NCBI RefSeq assembly: GCF_002234675.1
Contig: NC_019877.2
Span: forward strand, 3,999,041 to 4,063,040
Reading direction: 5' to 3'
From: Oryzias latipes
Lineage: Eukaryota; Chordata; Actinopteri; Beloniformes; Adrianichthyidae
DNA length: 64,000 nt
Of this stretch, positions 1 to 13,400 are shown piece after piece. The translations under genes were made by a program, and so were the position numbers. The notes under the pieces were generated by a model that saw only the letters and a program-made list of their open reading frames with translations, searched no databases and had not been told where the DNA came from. The stretch's first letter is position 1; every line of letters starts with the position of its first letter.

Positions 1-150
1 GACTTGGTGTTGCAGGTCACTTTTAAACCAGTTGGCGTAAATTAAAAGGGACGCCGTCCACACCACACTCCCAAATCAGAGTCCCCGGTTAGTTAATGAC
101 AGTGGCTAATTAAACGCGGGTGATGACGTAGCTTAAATTTAAATCTTTAC
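1..150 (-). other. slc16a6 intron, cut by window edge
   Basis: This stretch lies downstream of the donor at 149-150 on the minus strand. No coding signal or recognisable repeat is visible. Confidence 0.6.
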
Positions 151-3100
151 CTCCAAGCGGTGGTCCGGCCAATCCGGCAAAGCTTTGGATGAAGACATAG
201 ACACCCCCCGCGGAAGTCATCCTCTCTATTCCCACAACATCATCCTCAGCCAGCAGTGGGATGTGGGTGCACGATATGGTGCCCATAAAGAACCCATACA
301 GGGCACAGCAAACAGCCAGGCCGTAAAACTCCTTGACCAGAGTGAATCCCACCAGATCCAGGGTCATAATGATGACGCACACCAGAAGCACCAGGAGCTT
401 CCTTCCGCTGAAAAGCCTGTGCGATAAGATCCACCCAATGAAGAATCGTCCCAAGATCTCAGCCACAGCTATGATGGAGAGCATGAAGGCGGCTCTGTCG
501 CGTTCCACTCCGTGACTCACGCTTAGCTCTATGACGTAGAGCGGCGGGGCAAAGAAGCCCAGAGTGGCAAACAGTCCAAAGAGGGAATACAAAATGAAGC
601 TGCACTCTCGGAGGATGGAGAAGTCTAAGAGCTTCGAACAGTCTTTTATCCCCTGCTTCTCGTTATCATTTTCCTGACTTGTCACTGTTGGTGTCCGCTC
701 TGTCTCTTTTACTCCACCTTTTTGTAGTAAAGCGTTCTCCTCTGGGCTCTTTTCATCCTTGAGACACTTTAGGTCAGAGACTCCAGTGGTGCCGTAGCTG
801 TCAATCATCTCATTTTCTTTTCTCAAACAGCTCTCTTGGTCTGAACCTTCCACGTGTCCACATTCCTGAAGGGCTTCCAGTTCTTTCGGCGATGATTTGT
901 CAGCATCCGTGCTGTCGGATTCTCTGGGTACGATAAGGACCGGCCGGAGCAGCGCACCGCAGACAATGACGATGCTCTGCAAAGCTCCAATCAACGTCAT
1001 GGTATGCCGCCAGCCAATTTTGTCTCTTACTGCCGAATATGCTAAAAGACAAGCAGACACATTCAGAAAGTGTTCAATTAGTGGAAACCTGAGATTTTTT
1101 TCAGCTATGTAGAAAAAGATTTAACCTTTTTCATAAACATTTTTTTAGTTTTCACTAAATCCTTATTTGTTCAGCAACACAAAGTAAACTTGTTGTTAAA
1201 ATAGCATGGAATCATCTTCTGCATGGACATTTTTTCCTCTGCTCTTAACACGGGTCATTCTATCATTAAGTTTTGCAGGTTTGTAAACAGGAAGCGCACG
1301 GTTGCTCCACATCCATCGAACTCATGTCTGGACTTTGACTGACCTGCTGCAGCTTATTGATTTTTTCACATTTTCCTGCCCATCTGTTGTGCTATTGTTG
1401 CTCTACTTGGGGTCGTTGACCTGTTGCACAATATTTGGACTCAAATCTCAGCATTCTGATCTAAGGGGAACAGCTCCATTTGGAGTTTTGGGAATTTTTA
1501 AATAATTTATCTCTTACTGACTCAAAATCAGAGAGGTGTTGGGTCCCATTTTTAGAGTCTTTGGTATAACTCAACAACTTTCCAGACTCAAGGCAGACAC
1601 TCTACCACAAGGCCACCGAGCTGGCTTGCTCAGCTGACTGCAGTTTGAGACAAAAATATTTGCATCTTTCCTGGTTCGCGTTGTAAATTACATTTTTCAG
1701 ATTCATAAACGTAAAAACACATTTTTAAATCACACTAAATATGTTTAAAACGCTGTTTCTAAATCATAGCTTTGTTTATGATTGGATAAATTATGTTTAA
1801 TTATCAATCAAATAATCAATCTTTATCAATATAGCACTTTTCATACAAAAGCATCGAAATAAATTTTATAAAGCAATATACAATAAAAAATAAATAAAAT
1901 AAGGAATACTAAAAATGAGTTATAAGTCATCCAGTGTAAAAATCACAAGACTTCATGAAATACAAAGTAAATAACATAATAGTAATAATGAAATTAGCTA
2001 AAAGTCAGATTAAATAGATGGGTCTTGAGCCTTATCTTAAAAATCTCTGTGCTCTCTGTGGCCCTCAGGTCGCCTGGCAGACCTTTCCATAGCCGAGGGC
2101 TTTTTGCACCCTAAATTTAGTGACGACAATCAAATGTTAGCAATAACTGACAATGAGGTGTTTTCACGTGTCTGTGGAGAAATGTTGATAAAGTCTAATA
2201 CTGCTGTGAATATCAATTGAGAACCAGACCATTATACTACCACCGCCATGTTTCACTGTAGCCGGACAGGCACAGTCTGTATTTTTATCTTTTTCGTTCT
2301 ATCATATCTATCAACTTCTGGTTTAGTGTTGTTCAGTTTTTAGTTATGGGTACATAATGGCTCAAACTTTTTTTCTTTTTTAGTCGCAAAGTCCTACATT
2401 TTTTCCCCCCTTTTTCTAAATACTTTTTGTTTTGCCTTTTTCCCAAAAGTTTATGCTCAGCTGGTAATCAGCTGAGCATAAACTGGGACTGGGTCAGCTG
2501 GGACTGACGAATAATACATCTTAAATTCAATATAATTTTAATATGTTATGAGAAATAATCAAAATAATTAACAATCAGGAAGAAAAAAAGACATTTATAC
2601 CACTATGGTTAAGAATACATAAAAACTTTTTGGCAATTAAAATATGCATCTTTTATAGGCCCACTTTTTTGTAGGGTTGGGAGTTCTAGTTGTTAAAAAC
2701 AAAAACAAAAAAAACTACATTTTTAGGTGTTCATTTTATCCTTTTTATCTTTATATAAGTTTCTCTAAAGACTATAATCCCTAAACAGATTTCATATCAT
2801 TATTTATTACTTGCTGTTTAATATGCATACAAAAAACATTTCAATGGTAGCAGGCTTTACTTTTTACCCTTTTTAAGCAGTTTACCATAAATTCATCCTT
2901 ACTTATTGGAATACACAACCATAAAGGACCTGCAGAATCTCTTACCTGGTGCCAGAGCAAACAATGACAGAGACTCCCCAATGGAAGCCACAGCCACAAC
3001 CAGAGACCGCCGACGGTTAAAGTACTTAGAGAGGATGGTTACCGTGGGCAAGTAGGTCAGACAGTAGCCTAAGCCTGCACAGTTGATGACATACAATTTC

Positions 3101-3603
3101 AAAAATTGTCAACAAAATTGGAGAATTTGGCAGAAGAAGCTAAATTATTACCTGCAACAAATCCATATGTGATGTAGATTTGATTGATGGAGCTGGCAAA
3201 GCTGGTGGCAATGGTACCACAGCAAATAAGTAAGCCTCCAATCATGACGACAAACTGGTACCCAAAGCGGTTTGTCATCACAGAAGCAAGAGGACCTACA
3301 GCACAACAGTAAGCACATTAATCAGGCGTCTATTTCTGCTTCAAAAACCCTCTAGGACTCCCTACCATTGAAGGTCATGACAAAGACAGCGATGGAAACC
3401 ACCCAGGAGATCCGACTGTTAGATTCCTTAAACTCCGTCTTCAGGTCCAGCAGGAAGATTCCAAAAATCTTGATGGTTCCATAAGTGAAAATCTCCACCA
3501 AGAAAAAAGCCACAGCCACCACCCATCCCCAGCCTCCATCAGGCACCTCGGAGTACTTGTTGGGCCCCAGGAATTTTAAATTCTTAAATCTGCACAGTGT
3601 CAT
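151..3603 (-). CDS. slc16a6: Monocarboxylate transporter 7 (SLC16A6), 3' end outside window
   Basis: Plasma-membrane 12-TM major-facilitator protein of the SLC16 family; in fish one slc16a6 paralogue exports ketone bodies from liver (family knowledge). Coding exons on the minus strand: 3603-3366 (exon reaches 3606, acceptor just upstream of the ATG), 3295-3152, 3074-2946 and 1041-151. All junctions are GT-AG and phases agree, giving 467 codons so far. The SLC16 signature DGGWGW lies about 25 residues from the start, at TM1. The TM5-type motif [14 protein letters not shown] sits in the third exon. The fourth exon holds a long acidic cytoplasmic loop, then [18 protein letters not shown] and [14 protein letters not shown], which are near-identical to vertebrate MCT7. 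The donor at 150-149 leads out of the window, so about 60 C-terminal residues are missing. I cannot tell whether this is the a or b teleost paralogue. It lies head-to-head with arsg. Confidence 0.93.
1505..1625 (-). mobile_element. tRNA-derived SINE fragment
   Basis: Read on the minus strand it begins GCTCGGTGGCCTTGTGGTAG, a pol III A-box-like head, followed by 'accaaagactctaaaaatgg' and 'gacccaacacctc'. This matches the head and body of a SINE widespread in acanthomorph fish (recognised from memory, not searched). The B-box region is partly deleted and the 3' part is missing. Confidence 0.6.
1800..2135. repeat. Degenerate teleost dispersed repeat
   Basis: Contains 'tatagcacttttcatac' and, 250 bp later, 'gcctggcagacctttccat', a pair seen together in an abundant fish interspersed repeat. 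Boundaries are uncertain and no target-site duplication was found. Confidence 0.35.
2449..2483. repeat. Perfect 15-bp palindrome with 5-nt loop
   Basis: The left arm 2449-2463 (GTTTATGCTCAGCTG) is the exact reverse complement of the right arm 2469-2483, with GTAAT between them. It is intronic in slc16a6 and not part of a recognised transposon. Confidence 0.85.
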
Positions 3604-3746
3604 TCCCTGTGGAGGAAGAAGTCAGTTTTTAACAATGCAAAACCTTTCAGTACAAATAGAGGGTTAAAAAAGATTTAGCAGGGAGACCACTGGAAACAGA
3701 CGCAGGACACAATCAAAAGAAGTTCTCCTCCTTCATTCACGCTTAC

Positions 3747-4006
3747 AACCAGGAATATGATCAAACCAAACCGAGCAGCAGGTTCTTCCCTCACGTGCTT
3801 GTTGCACCGCTTTAAATAAAGAGCGCTGAAGATCAGAGTTCGGGTTCGAGGCTGCGCTCATGCGCAGAAAGGGGGCCGGATTCTGCTGGGAGTCAGATGA
3901 GGACGGAGCGGCCGCGCATGGGTCAGCTTGTTTTTCTTCACCAGCATTGAGGAGGAGATCACAGTAGGAACAAAAGACAAATCAGTCCTTCCACCCGTCT
4001 CTACAG
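3747..4006. promoter_or_regulatory. Divergent slc16a6/arsg promoter with noncoding first exons
   Basis: On the minus strand a TATA-like TATTTAAA (about 3810-3820) precedes an E-box CACGTG (3792-3797) and a good donor GTAAGC at 3746, which would end a noncoding first exon of slc16a6. That exon would splice to the acceptor at 3607-3608. On the plus strand CTACAG|GTGAGG at 4006/4007 is a good donor for a noncoding first exon of arsg, whose coding exon has its acceptor at 7432-7433. The region is GC-rich compared with its surroundings. Transcription starts are inferred from signals only. Confidence 0.5.
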
Positions 4007-5030
4007 GTGAGGCTGGAGGTAAAACCCGAAATATTTGGCGTCCTCCTCTCAGATGAAATACTTCTGTGCATTTCACCAACTGATGTTTACTGTACAAACA
4101 CCGTCCCCGCAGAGATAGTTGGAAAAACACAGTAGTGGCTTAAGCTCAGTTTTTGTTCCAGTAAAATATGTTTCTTTATGGAGCATAGTAAAAAGAATGT
4201 CTACAATAAATTCAAAAGAAAATGCATTAACTGACCCTTTATTGTATTGTTTTGCATTAAAATAACACAAATGCTGCACAATCTAGTTGGTGTAACATAA
4301 ACAACTGGGTCCCTTGTGGCTTCAGTTTTTATCTGGAGTTTGTGTGTTTTTGTCACTTAAGAACAAAATTCAATACAAGTTAAAAACCTATATTTGTGGC
4401 ATTACTAAAGAAAATTGCAAAACATTTTGTCCTTTAGAAGTCATTTATGTTCTGTTGTGGTGTTTTAGAACCAAAAAACATCATATCTTTTTGATTCTTG
4501 TAGATTATTCTTTACATTTATCCCCTTTTGTGTCTGTTTCATTTACCACAAAAACTTAAGCTCACTGTTATCAATAAACAGATATATATGTGAGATGCTT
4601 TCTGCATGCATTTATGATTAATTATCTCTGGTGTCACAATTTAAATGCAAGATTTTTAGGCTCAATCATTGAATCATTTGTTTGAAGTTTAAAGGATGTG
4701 TTTCTAATCCAAACTGATCATTAAAAAGCTGTTTGAGGTTTTTTCTCATTATTTTAACTTTTTCCTTCTGTGGCAAATGTTTATTTTGTCTTGGTAAAGA
4801 AATGTAATATGAATATAATAAAGTAAAGGTATTAAAGAAAAAAAAGTGCTTTTATTAGTCTGATAATGTGCATGGAATGAACACGCTATGGGATTTTGTA
4901 AATAAGTTACAAAATGTAAACACACCCCTTGTTTTTTTCTGATTTGTCTTTTATATCTTTTTGACGCACAAAGATGATTTATTTTTTTCTTGGGTCATCC
5001 TGTTTACTGAAGCATATATATAGCATATAC

Positions 5031-5130
<100 letters not shown>

Positions 5131-5259
5131 TTTTAAATAAACAAAACATTTTAGTTGAAGAACAACATGTTCCAAAACAATTAAAAAAAAAAAAATTAAA
5201 TTGAAAATGACCGAATAAATTGTGGAGCTACCATCTCATAGTTCGGACTATAGGGGGGG

Positions 5260-5720
5260 TTTGAATGAATGAGCGCGTGTTGCCAGTCTCACTACCGGTG
5301 ACGCAGCAGCGCGCGCTTTACTACATACTCTATGTAAGTACTTTTACGTCGCCGGTTTGAATCAGACATTTCAGTTTTTAAAAATGTTTCAAACTCATTC
5401 AAGCAAATTAGAAAGCCGTGTTTTCTCGTGCTTCCCAATAACCCGATTGTAAGTTTTCAGTCTCACCCGTGCGCGCAGCTGTTTGTTTCTCCAGTAATCC
5501 TACTGTGCGCCGCGCTGCGTCATTGCGCTTTATGCTTCCTCCTGTACATGTCCACGCGCATTTATGAAGAAACATACTTGCAGGCGCGTGCACGCGCAAA
5601 GACACACGCCCTACAACCTAGCACAGACACGCTCTGCGTGACACAAAAATACAACCACGAGGGGCAGGAGAAGGGTTAAAGAAAATCTGGTTGCAGCCAG
5701 TTCCAACACCGTTCCCCCCG
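5260..5720. promoter_or_regulatory. CpG-rich patch of unknown role
   Basis: Dense CpG and 'gcgcgc' runs stand out from AT-rich surroundings. The plus-strand open frame 5428-5679 and its antisense partner resemble no family I know. It could be an alternative arsg first exon or promoter; nothing in the sequence decides this. Confidence 0.3.
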
Positions 5721-6859
5721 CGCGCCTCCATTAACTCCCCTTCTTATTACACAGACTTGTCAGTTAATATATGGTGAACTTTAAAAACACGAGTTTGTGT
5801 AACAGATGAGTTTTAAACTTTGGTTTTACATGTAAGAAGCAGATATCCAACCATGAACTACTAAAAAGAGGCATAAAAAGTTTGTTTTTGAACATAAAGT
5901 CACACAAAATAATTTATTCTTATGGCAGTTCATTCAAAAGTGTCTGTTTTTGGCTATTCCAATTCCTAATAACTGTCCTGTTGGATCTGTGGAGTCATAT
6001 TTGATTGCATCTTTGCCCCAAATCATCTTCGAACTTGGGAATTCACCCCCCTTCTTTACCTGAAATCAGCACATTTGACATGTAAAATATCAACTCGTAT
6101 CCCCGACATGACGTTTAATAATCAACCGTAAATGCTGATCTTTTTGAAAACTTTCAGCCATGGTTGATGTGTTTTGACACTGGTTGGGCATTTCCTCCTC
6201 AGGTATCCAAAGATCGGAGTGAATTACAGGCCTGTCAGGACAGACTGGTGTGATGGCAGAAACATGAGGAGTTGTTTTAGCAGAAACCTGATTACAGAAT
6301 GTCCAGCTGTTGCAAAAGGGTCACAAAAAGCTCATTATTAGTGTAATAATCTGTGAAAAATAACCAACGTTTAACAAGAAATGTAATAAATCTTTGTTTT
6401 TCTCTATAGGATTTCCGTACTTTGTTTTTTTCAAAATCCTGCTTAGTCCTGTTCTCAGTGTCTGATAATAATTTAAGTTGTGTACTTTGTTAAATTTAGG
6501 GCAACACTTTAAATTACTTTTTTATTTTTATTTTTCATGTATCTGGAATTAATAGATGTTCAACATTTTGATTGTTTGTCATATGTTAACTGCCCCAGAT
6601 GGAGTTTTAAACCTGTAACTTTTTGCATACAAAAAACAAAATAAAAGCATTTGTGAAAATCTAAAGAAAAGTATAAACACTTTTTATCCTTTTTAAATCC
6701 ATTTAATTCTGTTGGTGTGTTTTCAGAGCCAAAAAAAGCAAACTTTATCTTGAGAGTATTGATTGTTCTTTATTTTTTATGATGTACGTACCAGTGTTCC
6801 GGTGTTCAAGGTCAGGGGTGTTCAGTTCCTGGCTTGTATCTTTAGGAAAATGTGTTTTC

Positions 6860-7168
6860 TACGGTGGCCACGAAGCTCAAATCACACTAAAAAATCACTC
6901 ATGGCATAAAGCAATACTGGACATAATTATCCAATCAGCGATTTCCCACACTGGTTTCTCCAATTTTTAACATTTCATTTTAATTTCTAAAAACTACTTT
7001 TGCTTTCTGGAACATTTCATTTTTATTCCTTTCATTTTTTTGTACTTTTGTTTTGATTTCTAAAATGTAATTTTATTTATTTAATTATTTCTTTTGATTT
7101 TTTAAATTGTCTTCGTAATTTTGCGTTGAGTGATTTGTTTATGTGATTTGCACTTCAGGGCCACCGTA
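6860..7168. mobile_element. Nonautonomous TIR element, GGCC-type ends
   Basis: The left end TACGGTGGCC, followed by a GAAG-CAAATCACA-AAATCACTCA arrangement, is mirrored at the right end, where the reverse complement reads TACGGTGGCCCTGAAGTGCA. The terminal inverted repeats are about 40 bp and imperfect. The interior is AT-rich and noncoding. A second relative lies at 8027-9465. Confidence 0.6.
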
Positions 7169-7184
7169 GTTTTGTTTTTTTTAG

Positions 7185-7253
7185 CAAAAAGTCTTCATTG
7201 TAAATGAGAACTTATTCTCAACTGATCCTCCTGGTCAAATAAAGGTTGAAAAA
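7185..7253 (+). mobile_element. LINE-type 3' tail
   Basis: Carries 'ttgtaaatgagaacttattc', then 'ctcctggtcaaataaaggtt' and an A-rich end, a 3' tail common in fish retrotransposon copies. Only the tail is present. Confidence 0.45.
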
Positions 7254-7446
7254 AAAATAAACAAATTGGATTTAATCACAAAAAACAGTTTATTTACTTT
7301 TATAAACTGACCCTCACCCAGAGGGTAACATCTGTCTTTGACGTTTTATGCAATCAGCAAATATTCCATAAACACTTTTTGTTTTTTTGGATGAAAAGTT
7401 TTAATATGGTTGAACCTTTGCAACCCCTTGCAGGTTTGGACCCAAA

Positions 7447-10400
7447 ATGTCAGACTTCCATATCTGGCTGCTCCTGGTCTGGGTGTTGTTATGGACTTTA
7501 ATGCTCCTCACAGCTTCCCATGAGGTCAAACCAGCAAAAAGGCCTAACTTCATCATCATCCTGGCAGACGACATGGGCTGGGGCGACCTGGATGCCAACC
7601 AGCCTGAGAGGAAGTCCAACAACACTCCTAATCTGAACCTGATGGCTGCGCAAGGACTGAAGTGAGAAGTGTTGGGAGTGAAGTGACTTCATGAGTTTGT
7701 ATTTATTCACAATAACACCTCTTTTTTTTTCTTTTTTTTTAACAGGATGACAGACTTTCACTCCCCGGCCTCGACGTGCTCTCCGTCGCGTGCGGCCATC
7801 CTGACAGGCCGCTACGGCCTCCGAAACGGGGTGACCCATAACTTTGCGGTGGAGTCTGTGGCGGGATTACCTCTGTCTGAAGTCACCTTCCCCCAGCTGC
7901 TGCAGAAGGAAGGTTATTACACAGCTATGATCGGGAAATGGCACCTGGGACACAATGGTCCATACAGGCCAACCAAGAGAGGTGAAGTGTGTCCTTTCTG
8001 AGTCCGACAACATTTACCAAACCCCTACCATCGCCCTGAAGCACAAATCACTCAACATGAAAACATTTTAAAGATTACAACGAAAATGTAAAAAGTAACA
8101 CAACTAGTAAATTAAAAAAAATGATTTTTTTTTTATATCAAGCAACTAAAATATGGAGAAAAAGAACAAAACGAAAGTAGCATCCAGAAATCAAAATGGA
8201 AAGAACACCACAAGAAACTGGAAATGGTCGGTATTTTGGGATATCGCTGATTGAATAAAGACGTTTGTCCATCATTTCGACTGAAAGTTATTTGGCATAA
8301 AGCAACACTGGATACGGTCCGTTCTAATTATAAAACTTTTATAAGTATTCGGCCATTTGAAAAAATTCAAACGTCAAACGTCAGCATAATACCTACCTTT
8401 TCTGGTTTCTTATTTTCACCATTTTGATTCACTTTTCGGAATTTTGTTCACATTTCTTGTGACCCTGTTGTGTTCGCCTTGAAAGATTCCAACTTCCTGA
8501 TCAACTGATGGTCAATTTTGTACTGTCTAGATGGTAATGGTGCAGCGGTAGGGCAGTCAAGCTACGGTTAGAAGATTGCAGGTTCGACTCCCACCTAGCC
8601 AAGTATATGCTATTTACTATGTCTTCTCTTTTATTTTTCACAATTTAGTGGTGTCTACAGCAGAACTGTTCACCTCATGCATATAACCCAAATATTGTAA
8701 ACACATAATACTAATCGACTTTTTTTGAAGGCCTCTTTCAAAAAACTCCATTATGCTGCACAGAAAAAGCAAGAGCCAATAAAATCACTAAAAATATACA
8801 TTAAAAACACAATCAAACCAGCTGGATTAAACAGATGAATTTTGAGTTTGGATTCACACAACCAAACAAACATCAAAGCGGCTGACATACAGGAAGGTGG
8901 CTTAGTTAAGGATCTTCGGTTTCACATAAGGCTGTGTTACATCCCTGTCTAGGGGCATGTAAAAGGATGTAACATAAAGGTTAAAAGGAAAAAATGAAAT
9001 ACTTCAACGATTCAAAAACTATCACAAACAAACCCAGGCTGAAAATAAGCTAGAAATGTACTGTAACTCAAAACAACACAAAAACAACCAAAATACAAGG
9101 ACCAAAAGATGACGGGGCAGTATTTAAACCCTGAGCTGGACGTCCTCAGCCAATCAGGTGCTATGGACAATTTGGGCTCCAATCTGCACACAAATATAGG
9201 ATGGGAAGAAAAAGAAACAGAACTTCCCACTACAGCTGAAAACAAAAGAAGATAGAGACAGAAAACACTACAAAAGAACAAAGCCATTGATCCATTTGTG
9301 GCAGTGGAGTCTACCTGCTTCCTGAGGGGAACCACCTGTTCCCACAACTGGCTGAAAGATTGAAGCAACATGGAAAGATTTTTGCTTTGCTTTTTTAATT
9401 GATCTTTACTATGTTTTTGTGTTGAGCGATTTATTTGATTTGAACTTCTGGGCCACTGTAGTAAAGAGTTGATTGAGCAATCAGCCAACTTTTGCAGTGA
9501 CTGAAGCTTAAAGAAATAACTTCCTGTTGAAAAGGTGAACCAACACCATCATTCAGTCAGTGGGGTCCCATGATACCTTCCTTTTTTCGTTTTATTATTT
9601 AGTTCCATTTTTTAACATTTCATTTACTGGTAGATTTCTGGACAATACTGATTTTCAAACTGTAATGTTGTTGTTTTTTATTAATTAGTTTATTGCTTTT
9701 TAAATTGTCGTTTTGATCTTTAACATGTTTTTACTCTGAGTTAAGGGGTTTAACAAAAGGAAAAGACACAGATAAATATTGCTATTGTGAAATGGGAAAA
9801 GGTGCATTGTGCCCAGGTTATAGAAAATTGCAGTCCTTGGAAATGAAAAACCAAAAAATCAAAATCGGTGAAATCGGACAAAGTGATGATGTGATAAACC
9901 CAGTTCTGCCCAAAAATTAACAGAAACAAAGAGGAGAGCACCAGATCATGGAAATGCACAGCAAAGCTAAGCCCAACAGCACATATTTTCACTTATTTTC
10001 ATCCAACTTTCAAATTATCACAAGCCATCAAACACGTAAACACCTTAACTATTAATAATGACATGCATTTATTTGACATACAAGTTATTGATGTGTGCAA
10101 GCTTGTTACCCAATAGCCATTGCTTTGATAAGCATGAGAATGTATGCAAATTTGACTCCTAATTTCTCCGTTATGAGTAAGCTTCCTGAAAAAGGGTCCT
10201 AAACACAAAAGATCTCTTGACAACCAAATGAAATCACATTAACTTGTTACACAACAACGTGACCTGACAAACGTTTTGGGGGTATTTTTCCACTTCAGTC
10301 CCACACCTCAGACTTCCTAAACCCCCTGCAGCCTTCAGCTTGTTATAGCAAGTCGACAAAACGGGGTCACCTGTGACAAACAAGCCCAGCTCTGTCTTGA

Positions 10401-13400
10401 CAAAAGACAAAACGAGCAGCTGGTTTCTTCCTCAGCTGACTGATGACCCCCCCCCAACCCCCAGCCCCTCACCCGCCAAGCGACCCTGACAGAGATGTGC
10501 AGGAAAAAGTCCTCACGACGATCCTAGCAGGACAGGCAGCTGTGGGAACTCGTAAACTAGTCGGCTGCAGTTGTCTTGTGTCGTCAATCATCAGTCGTAC
10601 TTTGAAACAAAAGCTGTCAGCTTTTCCTGATTGCATCACAAATCATGAGCTTTCATTTAAGCGTGTTGTGTTTGTGGGTCGAGACCTGAATGTTTGCTGC
10701 ATTTTCTCTGCCTCCCTCACAGGTTTTGACTACTACCTGGGCATTCCTTACAGTAACGACATGGGATGTACTGATAAACCAGGATATAATCTACCCAAAT
10801 GCCCTCCTTGTGAATCAACTGGATCTCATTTGATGAGGCACGGGTATTTTTCCTTTTATAACCCGTATTAAACTTTGAACATGAAAAGTTTTTGAATGTC
10901 TTTTTTGGGGCAGGCTTGGATAATTGCACAATTTCCAACATGTCTGTATTTTTGTCCTTCTATTGTTAGTATCATCCTTACGTTCGGTTCATATTGACTG
11001 TATTATCATTTCCAATATGTTTGAAACACATAAAAAAGTTTCTGTATTTGGTAAAAGGAAACCTTTTTTCTTTTTCATCCATTTAGTACAACCTAACCTC
11101 GTCTTTTTTTAAAATTGATATATTCTTGATTATATTACACAATAATTCCACAACGAACCTGAAACTGTAAAAAAAAACTATTCCGAGTAGTACATTCAAC
11201 TCCAAAAATTGAAATAAAACTTTTTTCATGTTCTATAACAAATATCAAAGATGTAGAGACAAGATATAGTTGTATAAATCCACATTAAACTTTGTTGTAA
11301 CCCTTGTTCTATCCTAGGCACTTAAACATTGGGAGTTGGGTCATCTAGACCCACTAGACAGTGCTCTGAACCTTTTTTCTTCAATGATTTGTGATCTCCA
11401 CTGGTGTCCATGGATTACATGAAATCTTTCCACTTTTATCCACCTTTGTCATGGTAGGGAGAACACGTCAATGTAAGGGGGGGGTCATAGGATAGCACAA
11501 GGGTTAATCAGGCGAAGCTCCACTCGTAAGGATTTCTTCCAAGGGGAATCACAATTATGAGTCATATCTCTTGTTATGTTTGTTTTGAATCACAAATGTA
11601 AAAGATAAAAACCTTCATATAACATTTTAAATGAAACCTACACTGAAGGGGGGCTTTTGTCATTTCTACATCATTGTAAACAGTTCATGTGATTGGTAAG
11701 TTTAGAGATATTTAAGGTTAAAGGCGGAATTCAATTTTAGGATTTTGCCTAAATTATACATTTTTTGTTGCTTACAGGATTTTATTTCCATTTCTTTTAA
11801 TAGTTTTAAACTTGCGTTTTCAAGGTCATGTAAAAATCCTCAAAAGTTCTCTTTGTTACATTTTCTTTTGTCCTGACCAACATTTTATCAAGGATTTTTA
11901 CACTAAATATCAAACTTTGTAAAAATAAATCTATTTCTAATCCCCTGAAGAGGGTCTAGTGGTTTGAAACCCAGAGTGAAAGTGCGTAAAAAGGTTTAAG
12001 AAAAAAAAAGCGTAGAAAGCTGATTTTTCACACATTTTTTACATAACGTCAGAAACCTTGGAAGCCAAACATTAAATACAAACTTGTATAAAATGTAAAC
12101 CTTTTTTTTTTCTTATGTTCTTTTGCTTGAATGTAGAAGTCTGCATGGAGGGTGTTATTCCAAGCTGGCCCTTCCTCTGATTGAAAACATCAGCATTGTG
12201 GAGCAACCTCTTGATCTGTGGAGCCTCACTGATCAATACAAATCTGCTGCACTCCAGATTATACACAATGCAAGGTATAATGCACAGCACAGCATTTACA
12301 TGTGGAACAAAATGTCCATGTTTTTAAAAGTGAACGATAATGTGTTTTTACAGCCTTGTTGGGTTGTACCTTCTGAGGAGCACCAGATGCCGACTGTCTT
12401 TTAATAAAAACATCAGAGTCCCATTTGGACGGGTTAGGAGATAAATAACAGGAGAACTGTGTTTTGATATATAAACAGAGGGTAATGGATGAAGCAAGAC
12501 CTTCATTTTAGTCTGATAAAGCAGCTTGGGTCACATTTTTATGTAATTTGTTCTTCACATAATGCAAAAATCACAAACCCATAACCAACTCATAGATCTT
12601 ATTATTTTGTATTAGTTGCATTAGTGTTGCGCGGGTTATTTTAAAAATTTCAATAAATTACAGATTACTTTTTATCCTCTTAATTAACAAAATTGCTGAC
12701 CCAGAAATTGTTTGATTTGATTTGATTAACTGGTTTGCTTCAAGAATTAGAAAATAATTGAATACTACACTAAAAAATTCATAGAAACACAGATTTATCA
12801 AATCCATTCCAGTGATCAAGTAATATTGATTAGAAAATCACGAGTGAATATATGTTCATATATGATGCTTTTTTTTGACAGTATAATTACTGTTCATCAT
12901 AAATAGACATTTTGCAATGAAACAAAAAGTACACACACACATCACATTAGATGTATCTGATATAATTATTGACAAATACAATCAAGTATAGTTTGATTTG
13001 ATGCTTAGAAGGAAGTGGGTGGAAGCCAATTTATATAATCCCACCTCTATTGAGTTGATTCTTTTAATTCGTTCCCTAATAGATCAAGTGCAGATTATTT
13101 ATTAAGTAAGACAATGGAGTGCTATTTCATACGGAGCCCTTGTCCTGACATTAAGATATTAAAATATATCTTGTTCCCACAGATTATTATCTCGTTCGCA
13201 CGAAATACTATTCCGTTCCCTCAAAATACTATTCCGTTCCCTCGAAATGATTAACTAAGTCCTGAATATTATTATTCCTTTTGGACGCTAAACTACAATA
13301 TCAGCTGTCTGTCAACCGACCAGCCAATTGCTCAAATGCAGGCATACATCAAAGAGCTCTGCGGCGGAGCTAGTAGTAGCCTAGCAGGAGCTATCGTAAG

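Larger units (their letters stand above)
1042..2945 (-). other. slc16a6 intron of 1.9 kb
   Basis: AT-rich intron between the third and fourth coding exons. It carries a SINE fragment (about 1505-1625), a degenerate teleost dispersed repeat (about 1800-2135) and a perfect hairpin palindrome (2449-2483). Apart from these I see no conserved coding sequence. Confidence 0.6.

Noticed and set aside
8528..8602. Functional tRNA gene
   Set aside because: A- and B-box-like motifs are present, but no convincing cloverleaf could be drawn. It lies inside a probable transposon.
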